DNA of 64,000 bases from an uncultured Collinsella sp. (GCA_905209455.1 CAJLTA010000005.1:1-64000), one strand, 5' to 3'; positions 8,810-17,433 are shown, counted from the first letter of the stretch. Notes: generated by a model from the sequence alone, not told the origin. Numbers and translations are program-made.

Positions 8810-8838
8810 TTGTTTTTGCGCCCGTCATGGTGTATAAG
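8810..8838 (+). promoter_or_regulatory. Sigma70-type promoter for the IHF-like gene
   Basis: TTGTTT (8810-8815), 17-bp spacer, TATAAG (8833-8838), 84 bp upstream of the ATG at 8923. The rest of the 330-bp gap 8592-8922 shows no other feature. Confidence 0.55.
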
Positions 8839-8922
8839 TTGTTTTAAGGTGATCAGCACCGTCAATGCGCCGCTATGAAAGGCGCCCATCAGTCCGCGAT
8901 AGGGATTTAAGGAGACGGTGTT

Positions 8923-9291
8923 ATGCCGAATGAGCATTTTCGTTACTCAAAGCAGATATCAGACCAGGGCCGGGAACGCTCTGTCGAAGTGCGCCGCGAA
9001 CGCGCAGTCCTCAAGGGGCGCCTCAAGGCAGGGGAGATCAGTCCAGCCGTCGTCCTCAACGATGAGGGTAACGTCGCTGCCAAGATCAGGTTGTTCGCAT
9101 TCCTCAAGAACTGCCCCGGTGTAGGAACGGTTGGGGCGAGAACTCTGCTCCGTGCGCTGGACCTGTCCGAGACCAAGACGATCCGCTCCTTGGGTCCCGT
9201 ACAGAAGGCCCGCATACTGACCGCGCTGGAGATGGTCGCCGGAGGCGTCCGGGTCGACCGTGTAGCCAAGACCATCATGTCCGAACGATAG
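8923..9291 (+). CDS. Actinobacterial IHF (mIHF)-like DNA-binding protein (122 aa)
   Basis: Strongly resembles mycobacterial integration host factor: a basic helix with RRERAVLKGRLKAGEIS, then KIRLFAFLKNCPGVGTVGAR, equivalent to the helix-two-turn-helix of mIHF (LLESLPGVGKVRA). Such proteins bend DNA and support site-specific recombination and nucleoid structure. The N-terminal 20 residues and the C-terminal extension (to ~122 versus ~105) are longer than usual. TTAAGGAGACGG precedes the ATG. Whether this is the host's only copy or an element-borne paralogue cannot be told from the window. Confidence 0.8.
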   Translation: MPNEHFRYSKQISDQGRERSVEVRRERAVLKGRLKAGEISPAVVLNDEGNVAAKIRLFAFLKNCPGVGTVGARTLLRALDLSETKTIRSLGPVQKARILTALEMVAGGVRVDRVAKTIMSER

Positions 9292-9328
9292 AATAGAATC
9301 CGATAGGGGATTAGAGAAAGGCAACATC

Positions 9329-10504
9329 ATGGATGAGAACAACCTCAACGCTCAAGACGGCCAGGGCCCGAACTTCGTTCCCGATGGGGGCGATGGCAAC
9401 AAGTTGCCCCTGAAGCGCAAGGTCGCCATCGGCGCGACCGTCGCTCTCGTCGTCGCGGGGCTCGGGCTCGGCGGCGCATGGGCGACCGGCGCCTTCGCCC
9501 CCAAGTCCGAGATCACCAAGATCGAGGTCGATAGCGACGGCGGCAAGAAGCAGGTCTCCGAGAAGACCGACAAAACCGTCGACTGGGCCGTCAAGATCGA
9601 GGCCGAGGGCGTGACCGCCGACTCCTCGCCGCTGATCACCCGCTACGTCTGTACCGACGGCGCCGATGAGGGTGTCGAGTTCTGCCATGCCACATCCGCC
9701 TCCGACGCCATCGAGGGCAAGGATAGCGTTCAGCTGACCGAGGGCACCTGGGAGATCACCGCTATCCCCATCATCAACGCCGATGGCTCCATCACCACGC
9801 CCGCCGGCGGCGGCGAGCAGGCCGTTTCCGGCGCCTCGAAGGACTCCGGCAACACCGAGTTCACCGGCGATACCAAACCCGCCGAGAACGTGACCCAGGA
9901 TGACATCGACAAGGTTCTCGACAAGGTGAACGAGGCGGTGTCCAAGGGCGACGGCACCCTCACGGGGGATGCCGGCAAGGACGTTGTGAACAAGGTCACT
10001 GACAACGCCTCGAAGGCCCCTGCCGCCGACAAGGAGAAGGTCGAGGAGAAGAAGGACGCCGCGACCGATAGCGCCGTGAAGGCCGAGGTCGAGAAGGCCG
10101 ATGCGGCAAAGCCGTCCACGGGCTCCGGCTCCGCGCCGTCCAAGTCTGACTCCAAGCCCTCTTCCGGCTCCTCCAGCAAGCCGTCCCATGAGCATACGTG
10201 GCAGGCGCAGTACCGCAACGACCCCGTATACGAGACCCGCACTCGAACTGTTGTAGACCAGGACGCATGGGACGAGCAGGTTCTAAGCGGCTCTCATTAT
10301 CAGTTCTCAGATGGCTACGTCACTTCGGATGATGCAGATGCTTGGGCACACCAAAAAGCGACTCACGCAAGTTATACCGTTGTTGACGACTATACAACTA
10401 TTCATCATGAGGCGGTGACGCACCAGGAGACATATCAGGTGCAGACTGGAACCAAGCAGGTCCTCACCGGCTACCGCTGCTCCGGATGCGGTGCCACGAA
10501 ATAA
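9329..10504 (+). CDS. Membrane-anchored secreted protein with C-terminal Cys-x2-Cys segment (391 aa)
   Basis: A short charged cytoplasmic segment is followed by one membrane helix (residues ~28-52, KRKVAIGATVALVVAGLGLG) and an exported domain with Ala/Lys/Asp-rich repeats (residues ~190-260) and a Ser/Pro/Lys linker. The last ~100 residues carry HEHTW, repeated YETRT/HHEA/HQETY elements and end in CSGCGATK, suggesting a metal-binding fold common in coriobacterial surface proteins. No LPxTG-type signal. The final third uses more A/T-rich codons than the first two thirds. It follows the IHF-like gene by 37 bp. Confidence 0.7.
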   Translation: MDENNLNAQDGQGPNFVPDGGDGNKLPLKRKVAIGATVALVVAGLGLGGAWATGAFAPKSEITKIEVDSDGGKKQVSEKTDKTVDWAVKIEAEGVTADSSPLITRYVCTDGADEGVEFCHATSASDAIEGKDSVQLTEGTWEITAIPIINADGSITTPAGGGEQAVSGASKDSGNTEFTGDTKPAENVTQDDIDKVLDKVNEAVSKGDGTLTGDAGKDVVNKVTDNASKAPAADKEKVEEKKDAATDSAVKAEVEKADAAKPSTGSGSAPSKSDSKPSSGSSSKPSHEHTWQAQYRNDPVYETRTRTVVDQDAWDEQVLSGSHYQFSDGYVTSDDADAWAHQKATHASYTVVDDYTTIHHEAVTHQETYQVQTGTKQVLTGYRCSGCGATK

Positions 10505-10727
10505 GTCCGAAGCGGATTTTCAGATTGGCTCTTGGGAAGCAGGTTTGAAATTGCTCCAGGCCCTATCGTTATTTGGTCATTTTTACTTCGCATTGCTTCT
10601 GATAGTCCGGCCGGGGTGCTTCGGGAAGAGGGCGCACCTTTATAGGGCTGCCGGGATCTTCGCACTGCTCGGTGCGCTTCTGCGCCTGGCGCGCGGCATC
10701 TTGCTATATGTTGCCGGGCCGATGTGA
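10491..10727 (+). CDS. Possible small membrane protein (78 aa)
   Basis: GTG start overlapping the previous gene by 14 bp; two hydrophobic segments (LQALSLFGHFYFALLLIV and AGIFALLGALLRLARGILLYV). There is no convincing Shine-Dalgarno, so translation would depend on coupling. It may be a real small gene or a chance frame. Confidence 0.35.
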   Translation: MPRNKSEADFQIGSWEAGLKLLQALSLFGHFYFALLLIVRPGCFGKRAHLYRAAGIFALLGALLRLARGILLYVAGPM

Positions 10728-10805
10728 GCTTTGCCCCAAAGGGCGACCGCATGGAAATGGGATTTCGACGCGGCGGCATCGTGTCTAAGCGATAAGCTCT
10801 TGGGT

Positions 10806-10840
10806 AATATGATTATGCGATAGTATGTCATTATCATATT
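10806..10840. promoter_or_regulatory. Operator-like inverted repeat upstream of toxin-antitoxin pair
   Basis: AATATGAT (10806-10813) and ATCATATT (10833-10840) are perfect inverted repeats spaced 19 bp apart, ending 14 bp before the antitoxin ATG. This is the expected place for autorepression by the antitoxin or the complex. Confidence 0.55.
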
Positions 10841-10854
10841 GAGAGGTGATGTAT

Positions 10855-11172
10855 ATGGCACTGATACAGCTGAATGTCCCCGATGAGGTGAAGGACCGTG
10901 CGGACAGGGCTTTCGCCAGGAGCGGCCTCACGACGCCGTATGCGATGCGCATTATGGTCAATCAGGTTGCCCAGACCGGCAGGACGCCTTTCGACGGCCT
11001 GTTCTCATCGCCATCCGGACGCCTCTACTCGGAGGATGTACGCATGGCGATGCTTCGTGCCGAGGCCCAGGAGTACGGTTTGATTGAGGACGATTCCGGG
11101 GAGGACCCGCTCGAGATACCGGCAGACATACTTGCGGAAATGGGCATCGAGCCCGAGGAGGTCGGACAGTGA
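10855..11172 (+). CDS. RelB/DinJ-family antitoxin (105 aa)
   Basis: The N-terminus ALIQLNVPDEVKDRADRAFARSGL followed by hydrophobic helix and GRTPFDGLF matches the ribbon-helix-helix DinJ/RelB antitoxins that neutralise RelE/YafQ mRNases. The ATG at 10855 is preferred over GTG 10846 and ATG 10849 because GAGAGGTG lies 7 nt upstream. The C-terminal acidic part (EDDSGEDPLEIPADILAEMGIEPEE) should bind the toxin. The stop overlaps the toxin's GTG (GTGA). Confidence 0.8.
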   Translation: MALIQLNVPDEVKDRADRAFARSGLTTPYAMRIMVNQVAQTGRTPFDGLFSSPSGRLYSEDVRMAMLRAEAQEYGLIEDDSGEDPLEIPADILAEMGIEPEEVGQ

Positions 11173-11486
11173 ACCGCTACGAGGTCAAGGTTCCCGCCTC
11201 CTTCTGGAAAACGCTCGTCGTGCTGAAGCCGAAATACTCCCATGCCGAATACGTGGAAGTCGTCAACGCGGTCAAAGGATGTATCGACGAGCTCGGCCGC
11301 ACCGGCATGATAGAGGAAAGCGGATGGGACGACCACGTTCTCGTCCATCCGCCCTATTCTGACGGCAAGCACCGTGAGGCCCATACCTACGACGACGATG
11401 TCCTGGTCGTGTATTTTATCCGCGAGAGAAACCGCCGAATCCGCATGGTCGGCGTGTTCGACCACGAAAATATCCCGCATTCATAG
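11169..11486 (+). CDS. YafQ/RelE-superfamily toxin (105 aa)
   Basis: Small basic protein, translationally coupled to the antitoxin (GTGA overlap). The segments GWDDHVLVHPPY, HTYDDDVLVVYFIRERNRRIRMVGVFDHENI are those of RelE-fold mRNA interferases of the YafQ/HigB type. A His near the end (DHENI) fits the catalytic position in this fold. A bidirectional terminator at 11548-11579 separates it from the convergent adhesin gene. Confidence 0.75.
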   Translation: MNRYEVKVPASFWKTLVVLKPKYSHAEYVEVVNAVKGCIDELGRTGMIEESGWDDHVLVHPPYSDGKHREAHTYDDDVLVVYFIRERNRRIRMVGVFDHENIPHS

Positions 11487-11547
11487 TCGCATCCCATTGG
11501 AGCCGCATAGCAAATTCCCTTTTAACCCGACGGCTCCTTTCAAAAGA

Positions 11548-11579
11548 GAAGGGCCCCGCTCGCACGAGCGGGGCCCTTC
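11548..11579. terminator. Bidirectional terminator
   Basis: 15-bp perfect stem GAAGGGCCCCGCTCG / CGAGCGGGGCCCTTC with a 2-base loop, between the convergent toxin and adhesin genes; GGGCTTTAT follows on the plus strand and AAAAG precedes it. Confidence 0.85.
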
Positions 11580-11600
11580 GGGCTTTATCGGGGATAATCC

Positions 11601-14600
11601 TTAGATCTTGCGCTTGCGGAAGATCAGGACGATTGCGGCGATGCAGGCCGCCACTCCGGCGGCGACCGCCGCATAGAGGACCCAGTTGCCGGTCTGCTCG
11701 AGGTTCTTGCCCTCGGGGGTGTTCTCGATATCGATGGTCTGGTCGGTGTCCTCCAGGTCGGTCTCCTTGGAGATCTCCTTGCCGTCCGTATCGCGCTGCA
11801 GGCTCTCGAATACGACCGCCTGCTGCCCCGTGACGTCAGAGGCCTTGAACACCATGGGGACGTCCACGTCGAGGTCTGAGATGGTAGGGGTGAACCGCAC
11901 CTGTCCGTTGGCGATGACCTCGTAGGTGCCCAGCGTGGAGCCCTTACCGGTCGATTCGGTTTCGGTCGCCGTACTGTCGCCCTCTGCCTTGTCGCTGTTA
12001 CCGGCAGGCACGAGTTTCACCTGACCGCCACTCAGCTTCGTCACTATGTCGGCCGCATCCTGCGTCGCGCCCGGAACAGTGAGCGTGTAGGTCCCGTCAT
12101 CATTCTTGGTGAGTTTTGCGCCCTCGGGGATATTGACGAAAGAGCCCGTCCCCGTGACGTCGACGAGGGCCTTGGAGATGTCGCCACTGGATCCTACGGT
12201 ATCGGAGCCCTTCTGGATGCCGTTGCCGGCAAGAGTCGAGGCGTCCTTCACGTCCGTGAGCGTGAGCTGCGTACCGTCTGCCTTCTTGTTGATCGAGGCC
12301 GTGAGGGTGTAGCTCTGGCCGGGGCGCAGGCCCTTGAGGTGGACGGTGTCGACGATTGCGACCTCGTCCTCGGGCTTCACCACCTTACTGCCCTGGATCG
12401 TGGCCGCAGTGGTCTTGAGGCTCGGGGAGATCTCAACCGTCTGGTCCTTGTCGGCCGGGTCCTCGTGCGAGCCGATAAGGGTTCCGTCAACGAACAGCTT
12501 CTCGAAAACTACGGTCTTCGCGCCGCCGAGCTCGCTCGCATCGAAGGTAAAGGTCACGTCCTGGGTCCCGTCCTGGGCCTGTGGCGTGAACTTGGCCGAG
12601 GCGGTAATCTCCTTGCCATCTGCGGCCTTCAGCGCCCCGCCGGTCTCCGCGTCCATGAGGGTGCCCTGGAGTTCGTATTCGGTGCCCGGGACGAGGCCGG
12701 TGTACTTGACGGTGTCGACGATTGTGGCCTTGCCGTCAGCCGTGACCTCCTTATCGCCGTCGGCGCCATCGGCTGCCGACGTCTTGATCTCGGGCGGGAT
12801 GACCTCGACGGTCTGCCCCTCGTCGGTCAGGTCCTCGTGGCGTGCGATCACGTTGCCGTCGGCCTCGAGCTTCTCGAACACGACGAGCTTCTTGTTGGAA
12901 AGGGTCGAGGTGTCGACCGAGAACGTGACCTTGACCTTGCCCTCGGTGTCCTCGGGCTCGAAGTTCGTGGTCGCGGTCAAGGCCTTGCCCTCAGCGTCCT
13001 TCAGGGGCTCACCGGACTCGGAATCCATAAGCGTTCCGGTCACGGTGTACTCGCGGCCCGTGGCGAGGTTCTTATAGGAAACCTCGTCCTCGACGGTCAC
13101 GGCCTTGCCGACGCCGATTGCCTTGTCGCCGTCGGCCGCATCGGTAGCGGTCGTGCCGATCTCGACGGGCAGGAACTCGACCGTCTGGTCCTCGTCCCCG
13201 GGGTCCTCATGCGTTGCCTGGACCTTGCCGTCCAGGTAGAGGCGCTCGAAGACGACGGCCTTGTGGCCCCCGAGAAGCGTGGCGTCGAACTTGAACTTGA
13301 CCTTCTGCTTGCCGCTGGATGCCTTCGGGGTGAACTTTGCCGTGGCGGTGATCTCCTTGCCGGCCGTGTCCTTCAGGGCCTCTCCGGTCTCGGCGTCCAT
13401 GAGAGTGCCCTTGAGTTCGTACTCGGTGCCCTTCTTAAGGCCCTTGTAGGAGACGGAGTCGACGATTTCGGCCTGGTTCGAGGCCAGGAGCTTATGGTCC
13501 CCGTCTGCCCCGTCGGTGGCGGTGGTGCCGATCTCGATGGGGTTGTCGTCAACCGTGCCGCGGTCGATCGTGTAGGCGTCGCGGCTCACGGTCACCTCGA
13601 ACTTGACGATGTTGAGGCTGTCGTTCGCAGCGCAGCGGAGCTCCTCGAATGAATAGGTGTCATATGGCAGCGCGCCCTTGGAGTCGTCTGCCGCGGTCTG
13701 GGCGTCCTTCGAGCCGGAGAACCACAGGCCGTTGTCAATCGAGAGCTTCGACTCGTCGACGGTGCCGTCGGCGTTCAGGGCAGCGTCGTTGCCGTTGGTG
13801 TTCTGGGTATGCGGGCAGGCGGATGCCTCGGTCGTGAGAATGCCGTTCACATCGGTGATCGCGATGTGGCTCTCGCCCGTGGTCTTGGACGTGATCTTAA
13901 ACGGGACGCCGGCGAGACCGGTCATATCCTCGCCGTGAACCTTGTTGAAGGCGATGTCCCCGCGCTTCACCTGCTCGCGCACGGTGGGGGCGTCCTCGCT
14001 GGGCTCAACGAAGGTAGATACGAACTCTGAAGACGTGTTCGAGGTGATCTGCTGAAGGTGGACGGTGCTGTCACTCAGAAGGTATCCAGCCGGGGCCTTC
14101 GTCTCCTGGATCGTCACAGTGCCAAGGGGCAATGTGTATCTTTTTGCATCAGCACTCGTGTAGAAGGAATCGCCGGATACAAAATATGTAGATGGGTCTA
14201 GTTTTGCTGCTAACAAGCCAGTTGAACCATCTTTATCGGTTTTCAGTACCCAAGTTCTCGTGGCCTTCTCGGGCAGGTTCTCCTGGGTGTAGAAGCCATC
14301 GTAGTACTTGACGGTGAACTCCGCGCCCGAGAGCGTGCCGGCACCGAGCGGGGAGGCCTTGCCCGTCTCGGCATCGACCTTGGCGACCAGCATGTCGGCG
14401 GGGTCGTTCTGGGGTGCATCGGTGACGTTCACGGTCGCCGTCTGGCCGCCGGAGACGTTTACCTTGTGGATTCCCCCATCGAGTGCATAGGACTTTCCCG
14501 CCGTGGTCTCCTTGACGTAGTAGGTGCCCGGGGCGATATCGATTTCATTGGAGTCGCCGGAGGCGTTGCAGGTGAGCGTTCCCACCTGCTGCGTGCAGCC

Positions 14601-15431
14601 AGGGTCGGAGTAGACGCCGTAGGTCGCGCCCTCGAGCGAGTAGCACGGGTTGCCGTCGGAGATGCCGGGGTTCGAGCTCGCCTTCTTGAGCTTCAGCTTG
14701 CCCTTGTTGTGGAAGGTGATGAGGCACTGGGTGCCGGTGCCGTAGTTGACGAGGTAGATCGTGTCCTTGAAGGACTGGGGTGCGGGTCCCGGCAGATTCT
14801 TGTCCAGATTTGCAAGGAATGTGCCCGCGTTGAGATTGCCGTTGTAGTAGAGGACGGTCTTATAGCACCAGTTGCGGAATGCGGCCGTCGTGCCCTGCAT
14901 ACCGTACTGGCTGGAGTTTTTCGAGAGGGCCGAGAGGGCGATGTGCTGGATAGCGAGCATCTTGCTGTAGTCCAGGGGCGTGCCGTCGTACCAGTTGAAG
15001 TTCCACAGGCCCTTTGCCTTCGCCTCCTCGAAACCGGGACCCGTGGGGCCGTAGTAGAGGACCCTCGCCATCCCGTCGGTGCGGTCAATCAGAGTCTGAT
15101 CGCCGCCACCTCCCGTGTAGCATTTGGTCCAGTCGGTTTCAACGGGCAGCTGTGCGGTGGCCGTCGTGGCGTCGAGCGGGTGGCGCTTCCCCGGGTCTAG
15201 GCAGATCGCCGGGGTGCCCTCGGAGGTCGTCGAGTTGTACATGTAGAAGCCGCCGTAGTTCACGCGCTCGCCGCGGGTGATCGTCTCGGTCGCCGCGGCA
15301 TAGGCGGCAGTCGGCGCCGGCACGACTGAGAGCACCTGGCTCGCGATGAGCACCGCGCCGGTGCTGAGAACCGCGCCTTTCTTGAAACGGGCGCCGATGC
15401 GGCGGAAGAGCTTGCCGGCGCACTCCTTCAT
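11601..15431 (-). CDS. Thioester-domain, VaFE-repeat surface adhesin (1276 aa)
   Basis: Cell-wall-anchored adhesin. Order: signal peptide (~1-45, ending AAYAA); an N-terminal thioester-type domain with Cys in PAICLDPG (C77) and Gln in LAIQHIALSAL (~210); Cna-B/SpaA-like domains (TYGVYSD, GAEFTVKYYDG, GVPFKI); three ~130-residue T-Q/VaFE repeats, each starting IGTTATD or IKTSAADG and containing YELxGTLMDAETG, VVFExL, HED..DEDQTVE; then a C-terminal region, sorting signal LEQTG, hydrophobic helix and RKRKI. The Pro of LPxTG is replaced by Glu. The start at 15431 is chosen for GGAGGAAAG immediately upstream; ATG 15449 is an alternative. A ~140-bp patch near 14120-14260 is unusually A+T-rich. Confidence 0.88.
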   Translation of the reverse strand: MKECAGKLFRRIGARFKKGAVLSTGAVLIASQVLSVVPAPTAAYAAATETITRGERVNYGGFYMYNSTTSEGTPAICLDPGKRHPLDATTATAQLPVETDWTKCYTGGGGDQTLIDRTDGMARVLYYGPTGPGFEEAKAKGLWNFNWYDGTPLDYSKMLAIQHIALSALSKNSSQYGMQGTTAAFRNWCYKTVLYYNGNLNAGTFLANLDKNLPGPAPQSFKDTIYLVNYGTGTQCLITFHNKGKLKLKKASSNPGISDGNPCYSLEGATYGVYSDPGCTQQVGTLTCNASGDSNEIDIAPGTYYVKETTAGKSYALDGGIHKVNVSGGQTATVNVTDAPQNDPADMLVAKVDAETGKASPLGAGTLSGAEFTVKYYDGFYTQENLPEKATRTWVLKTDKDGSTGLLAAKLDPSTYFVSGDSFYTSADAKRYTLPLGTVTIQETKAPAGYLLSDSTVHLQQITSNTSSEFVSTFVEPSEDAPTVREQVKRGDIAFNKVHGEDMTGLAGVPFKITSKTTGESHIAITDVNGILTTEASACPHTQNTNGNDAALNADGTVDESKLSIDNGLWFSGSKDAQTAADDSKGALPYDTYSFEELRCAANDSLNIVKFEVTVSRDAYTIDRGTVDDNPIEIGTTATDGADGDHKLLASNQAEIVDSVSYKGLKKGTEYELKGTLMDAETGEALKDTAGKEITATAKFTPKASSGKQKVKFKFDATLLGGHKAVVFERLYLDGKVQATHEDPGDEDQTVEFLPVEIGTTATDAADGDKAIGVGKAVTVEDEVSYKNLATGREYTVTGTLMDSESGEPLKDAEGKALTATTNFEPEDTEGKVKVTFSVDTSTLSNKKLVVFEKLEADGNVIARHEDLTDEGQTVEVIPPEIKTSAADGADGDKEVTADGKATIVDTVKYTGLVPGTEYELQGTLMDAETGGALKAADGKEITASAKFTPQAQDGTQDVTFTFDASELGGAKTVVFEKLFVDGTLIGSHEDPADKDQTVEISPSLKTTAATIQGSKVVKPEDEVAIVDTVHLKGLRPGQSYTLTASINKKADGTQLTLTDVKDASTLAGNGIQKGSDTVGSSGDISKALVDVTGTGSFVNIPEGAKLTKNDDGTYTLTVPGATQDAADIVTKLSGGQVKLVPAGNSDKAEGDSTATETESTGKGSTLGTYEVIANGQVRFTPTISDLDVDVPMVFKASDVTGQQAVVFESLQRDTDGKEISKETDLEDTDQTIDIENTPEGKNLEQTGNWVLYAAVAAGVAACIAAIVLIFRKRKI

Positions 15432-15561
15432 CTTTCCTCCAGGTCGCATGACTGCTCCATTCTCTCGGTTACCGGAGAGGGGACGCGGGTTTCTGGCTGC
15501 GTTTAAAGGCATGCGTCCCCATGGTCTAACGTACCGCCGGCATCGACGCTTTGCCTGACGA

Positions 15562-15581
15562 TTTGGTGCCAAGGGGTGACA
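15562..15581 (-). promoter_or_regulatory. TGTCACC-N3-TGGCACCAAA element (adhesin)
   Basis: Minus-strand TGTCACCCCTTGGCACCAAA, 131 bp upstream of the adhesin start and pointing toward it. One of six near-identical copies in the window. Confidence 0.6.
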
Positions 15582-15653
15582 GTTTTCGCCTGCGGCACTC
15601 ATTAGGCCTATCGTTTTCACGCTACCGTGGGAGGTGTCCCCGCTGCCCGCAAG

Positions 15654-15665
15654 GAACAAGTGTTC
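15654..15665. promoter_or_regulatory. LexA-box-like palindrome
   Basis: GAACAAGTGTTC fits the Gram-positive/actinobacterial SOS box pattern GAAC-N4-GTTC. It lies between the adhesin (minus) and the small gene at 15794 (plus). Identical to the site at 62096. Confidence 0.45.
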
Positions 15666-15793
15666 AGGTGGATTCTATCCCGGTAAGGTTGCAAGTGGTA
15701 AACTGGGTGCTACAGGATTCCGGTCGGGTTATTGGCGACGTGTGCACAATGGCGCGTACGCGCCCTCGTCAACGATCAACCGGAGGCAGATAA

Positions 15794-16069
15794 ATGTTTG
15801 AAACTGATTGCAATGCTCGTGCCGATTCGACTCGCCGCGAGATGACGGTCCGTGAATTCCTCGAGACCGTTCCCGGGGTGGGGGAGCTGGTTGTCGTCAC
15901 ATGCGGAGGGTGGCCCACCTGCACCGTACATATCGACTGTGAGGACTGCTTTCGCATGCCCGCCGATATCGCCCATCGGAAGGTGCTGAAATCGAGTTTC
16001 GGATCGATCAAGGTCGCGACCCGTGAACCGTTGCCCATGGACGTCCCCGTACGCTTCGTCGATTGTTAA
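15794..16069 (+). CDS. Hypothetical small protein (91 aa)
   Basis: ATG preceded by CCGGAGGCAGATAA. A small soluble protein with five Cys residues, four of them paired as CGGWPTC and CEDC, which could bind metal. No family recognised. It is monocistronic between the divergent adhesin promoter region and the convergent fic gene. Confidence 0.6.
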   Translation: MFETDCNARADSTRREMTVREFLETVPGVGELVVVTCGGWPTCTVHIDCEDCFRMPADIAHRKVLKSSFGSIKVATREPLPMDVPVRFVDC

Positions 16070-16220
16070 AAGCGGGCGTGGACCAAAAAGCCGATTTTTG
16101 GAATCTGAACATCGAAGAATAAGAGGACGCAGGCCCCTCATCGCCAGAATGCGACGACAACCGTGCCCTGACGCCGGGTTTGGGACCGTTCGGGATGAAC
16201 GGTCCCATCATTGTCTGAAG

Positions 16221-17198
16221 CTAAACCCGACGAGTGCGATGCGTCTTATGATCGGACTTGATCTCGGATCCGGTTTTTCCAACTGAATCGAGGCTGGATT
16301 TCAACGATTTTGTGGAAGGACCGACAAAGCCGGCGTCATCCTTGAAGTCAGGCCTCTCTATGCCCAATTCCCCGAGTAGGCTATCGGACAAAGAGCGGTC
16401 AGCGAGCATGGGCGCTATCGTGGAAGCAAAATCAACCTGCATAGCCTCGGCATAGGATATAAGGGGGATGGGTACCCCCGCCCTAAACTCATCGAGGGAG
16501 GTGTAATAGGTTTCCTTTGAGGCATCCGTCACGATAAAGGGAACGAGTCCGGCGCGCAGGCATTCACGAAAGGCGATAGCCCTTCCGACCCTTCCGTTGC
16601 CGTCCGGGAAGGGATGGATCGTCTCGAATCGAACGTGGAACCTGACGATATTCTCCAGGGACGGCTCGTATTTGTTGTATTCCGAGACCAGACGGTCGAC
16701 CAACGTGGGGACCTCCTCTGGGCGCGCCGTGATGACGCTTCCGACCCCGTTGCCCAGGATCTTCCACTGGCCGGGATCGTCCATTACTCCGGCCATGAGT
16801 TGCAGGTGGATCTCCTTGATGAATTCGGGAGTTAGCTCCCTGTCCAGCGAATCGAAGAGAAAATCGAACATTTTCGTATGATTTGCCGTCTCTCGGATGT
16901 TTCCTGGGGTAGTCGAGTCCGCGAGAACGGTATCCCTGGTTTCGAAAACCGTCCTTGTCTGCCATTCCGTGAGAGAGCTGCCCTCAATCCTTTCATGGTT
17001 GAAGACGAAAGAGACGATAGACGTCTCGTACACGCCATTGGGGACGCGGCCTTCACGCTCGGAGGCGATCTGCTCGATATAGCTGCGAACAAATCGCCGC
17101 TGCAATTCCCGGCTTAGAGGCATATCAATACGTGAGCTATCGGCGGGGGTCTTTTCCTTTTTGCCCCCAGCCAGAAAACTAAATAATTTGTTCAACAT
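16221..17198 (-). CDS. Fic-domain AMP-transferase-like protein (325 aa)
   Basis: The core motif HPFPDGNGRVGR matches HxFx(D/E)GNGRxxR of active Fic enzymes, which transfer AMP or related groups onto target proteins. N-terminal residues FVFNHERIEGSSLT are in the position of the autoinhibitory helix of class II Fic proteins, although the usual Ser/Thr of the [ST]xxxE[GN] motif is not exact. The frame is open to 17240, but that upstream ATG lies in the loop of a long inverted repeat, so I prefer ATG 17198 (MLNKLFSF). No antitoxin gene is adjacent. The C-terminal ~50 residues are Ser/Lys-rich and probably disordered. Confidence 0.8.
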   Translation of the reverse strand: MLNKLFSFLAGGKKEKTPADSSRIDMPLSRELQRRFVRSYIEQIASEREGRVPNGVYETSIVSFVFNHERIEGSSLTEWQTRTVFETRDTVLADSTTPGNIRETANHTKMFDFLFDSLDRELTPEFIKEIHLQLMAGVMDDPGQWKILGNGVGSVITARPEEVPTLVDRLVSEYNKYEPSLENIVRFHVRFETIHPFPDGNGRVGRAIAFRECLRAGLVPFIVTDASKETYYTSLDEFRAGVPIPLISYAEAMQVDFASTIAPMLADRSLSDSLLGELGIERPDFKDDAGFVGPSTKSLKSSLDSVGKTGSEIKSDHKTHRTRRV

Positions 17199-17215
17199 AT
17201 ATCTGCATACTCCGA

Positions 17216-17265
17216 TGGACGCGCCGATTTCCAGGGACATTTTACCCTAGAAATCGGCGCGTCCA
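17216..17265. repeat. 16-bp perfect inverted repeat upstream of fic
   Basis: TGGACGCGCCGATTTC (17216-17231) and its exact reverse complement at 17250-17263+2, with an 18-nt loop that itself contains GGG...CCC. It covers the 5' region of fic and ends 10 bp before the TGTCACC element at 17275. No U-run, so it may be an operator, a leader hairpin, or a bidirectional terminator without T-tract. Confidence 0.65.
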
Positions 17266-17274
17266 CGGTCGGTC

Positions 17275-17294
17275 TGTCACCCCCTGGCACCAAA
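17275..17294 (+). promoter_or_regulatory. TGTCACC-N3-TGGCACCAAA element (17.4-kb operon)
   Basis: TGTCACCCCCTGGCACCAAA, flanked by CGGT/ACCG arms (GGTCGGT ... ACCGACC), about 140 bp upstream of the GTG at 17434 and in its orientation. Confidence 0.6.
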
Positions 17295-17433
17295 CCGACC
17301 GGCACTGTGCGGGTTGTCGCCTTACGCTTTTGATGGGGCCGAATGCCCATAGGCAACCATGGGCTTTTGGCGGGCTGGTCGCCACAAGGCCCCGAGCAAC
17401 TGTTGGCAAACGTAGTTCCTTGGAGGATATCGA

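Noticed and set aside
9311..10195. 294-codon minus-strand frame opposite the secreted protein
   Set aside because: Gly/Leu-rich shadow of the plus-strand gene with no Shine-Dalgarno.
12339..13652. 437-codon plus-strand open frame opposite the adhesin repeats
   Set aside because: Antisense to the VaFE repeats; Val/Leu/Gly-rich low-information sequence without a start signal.
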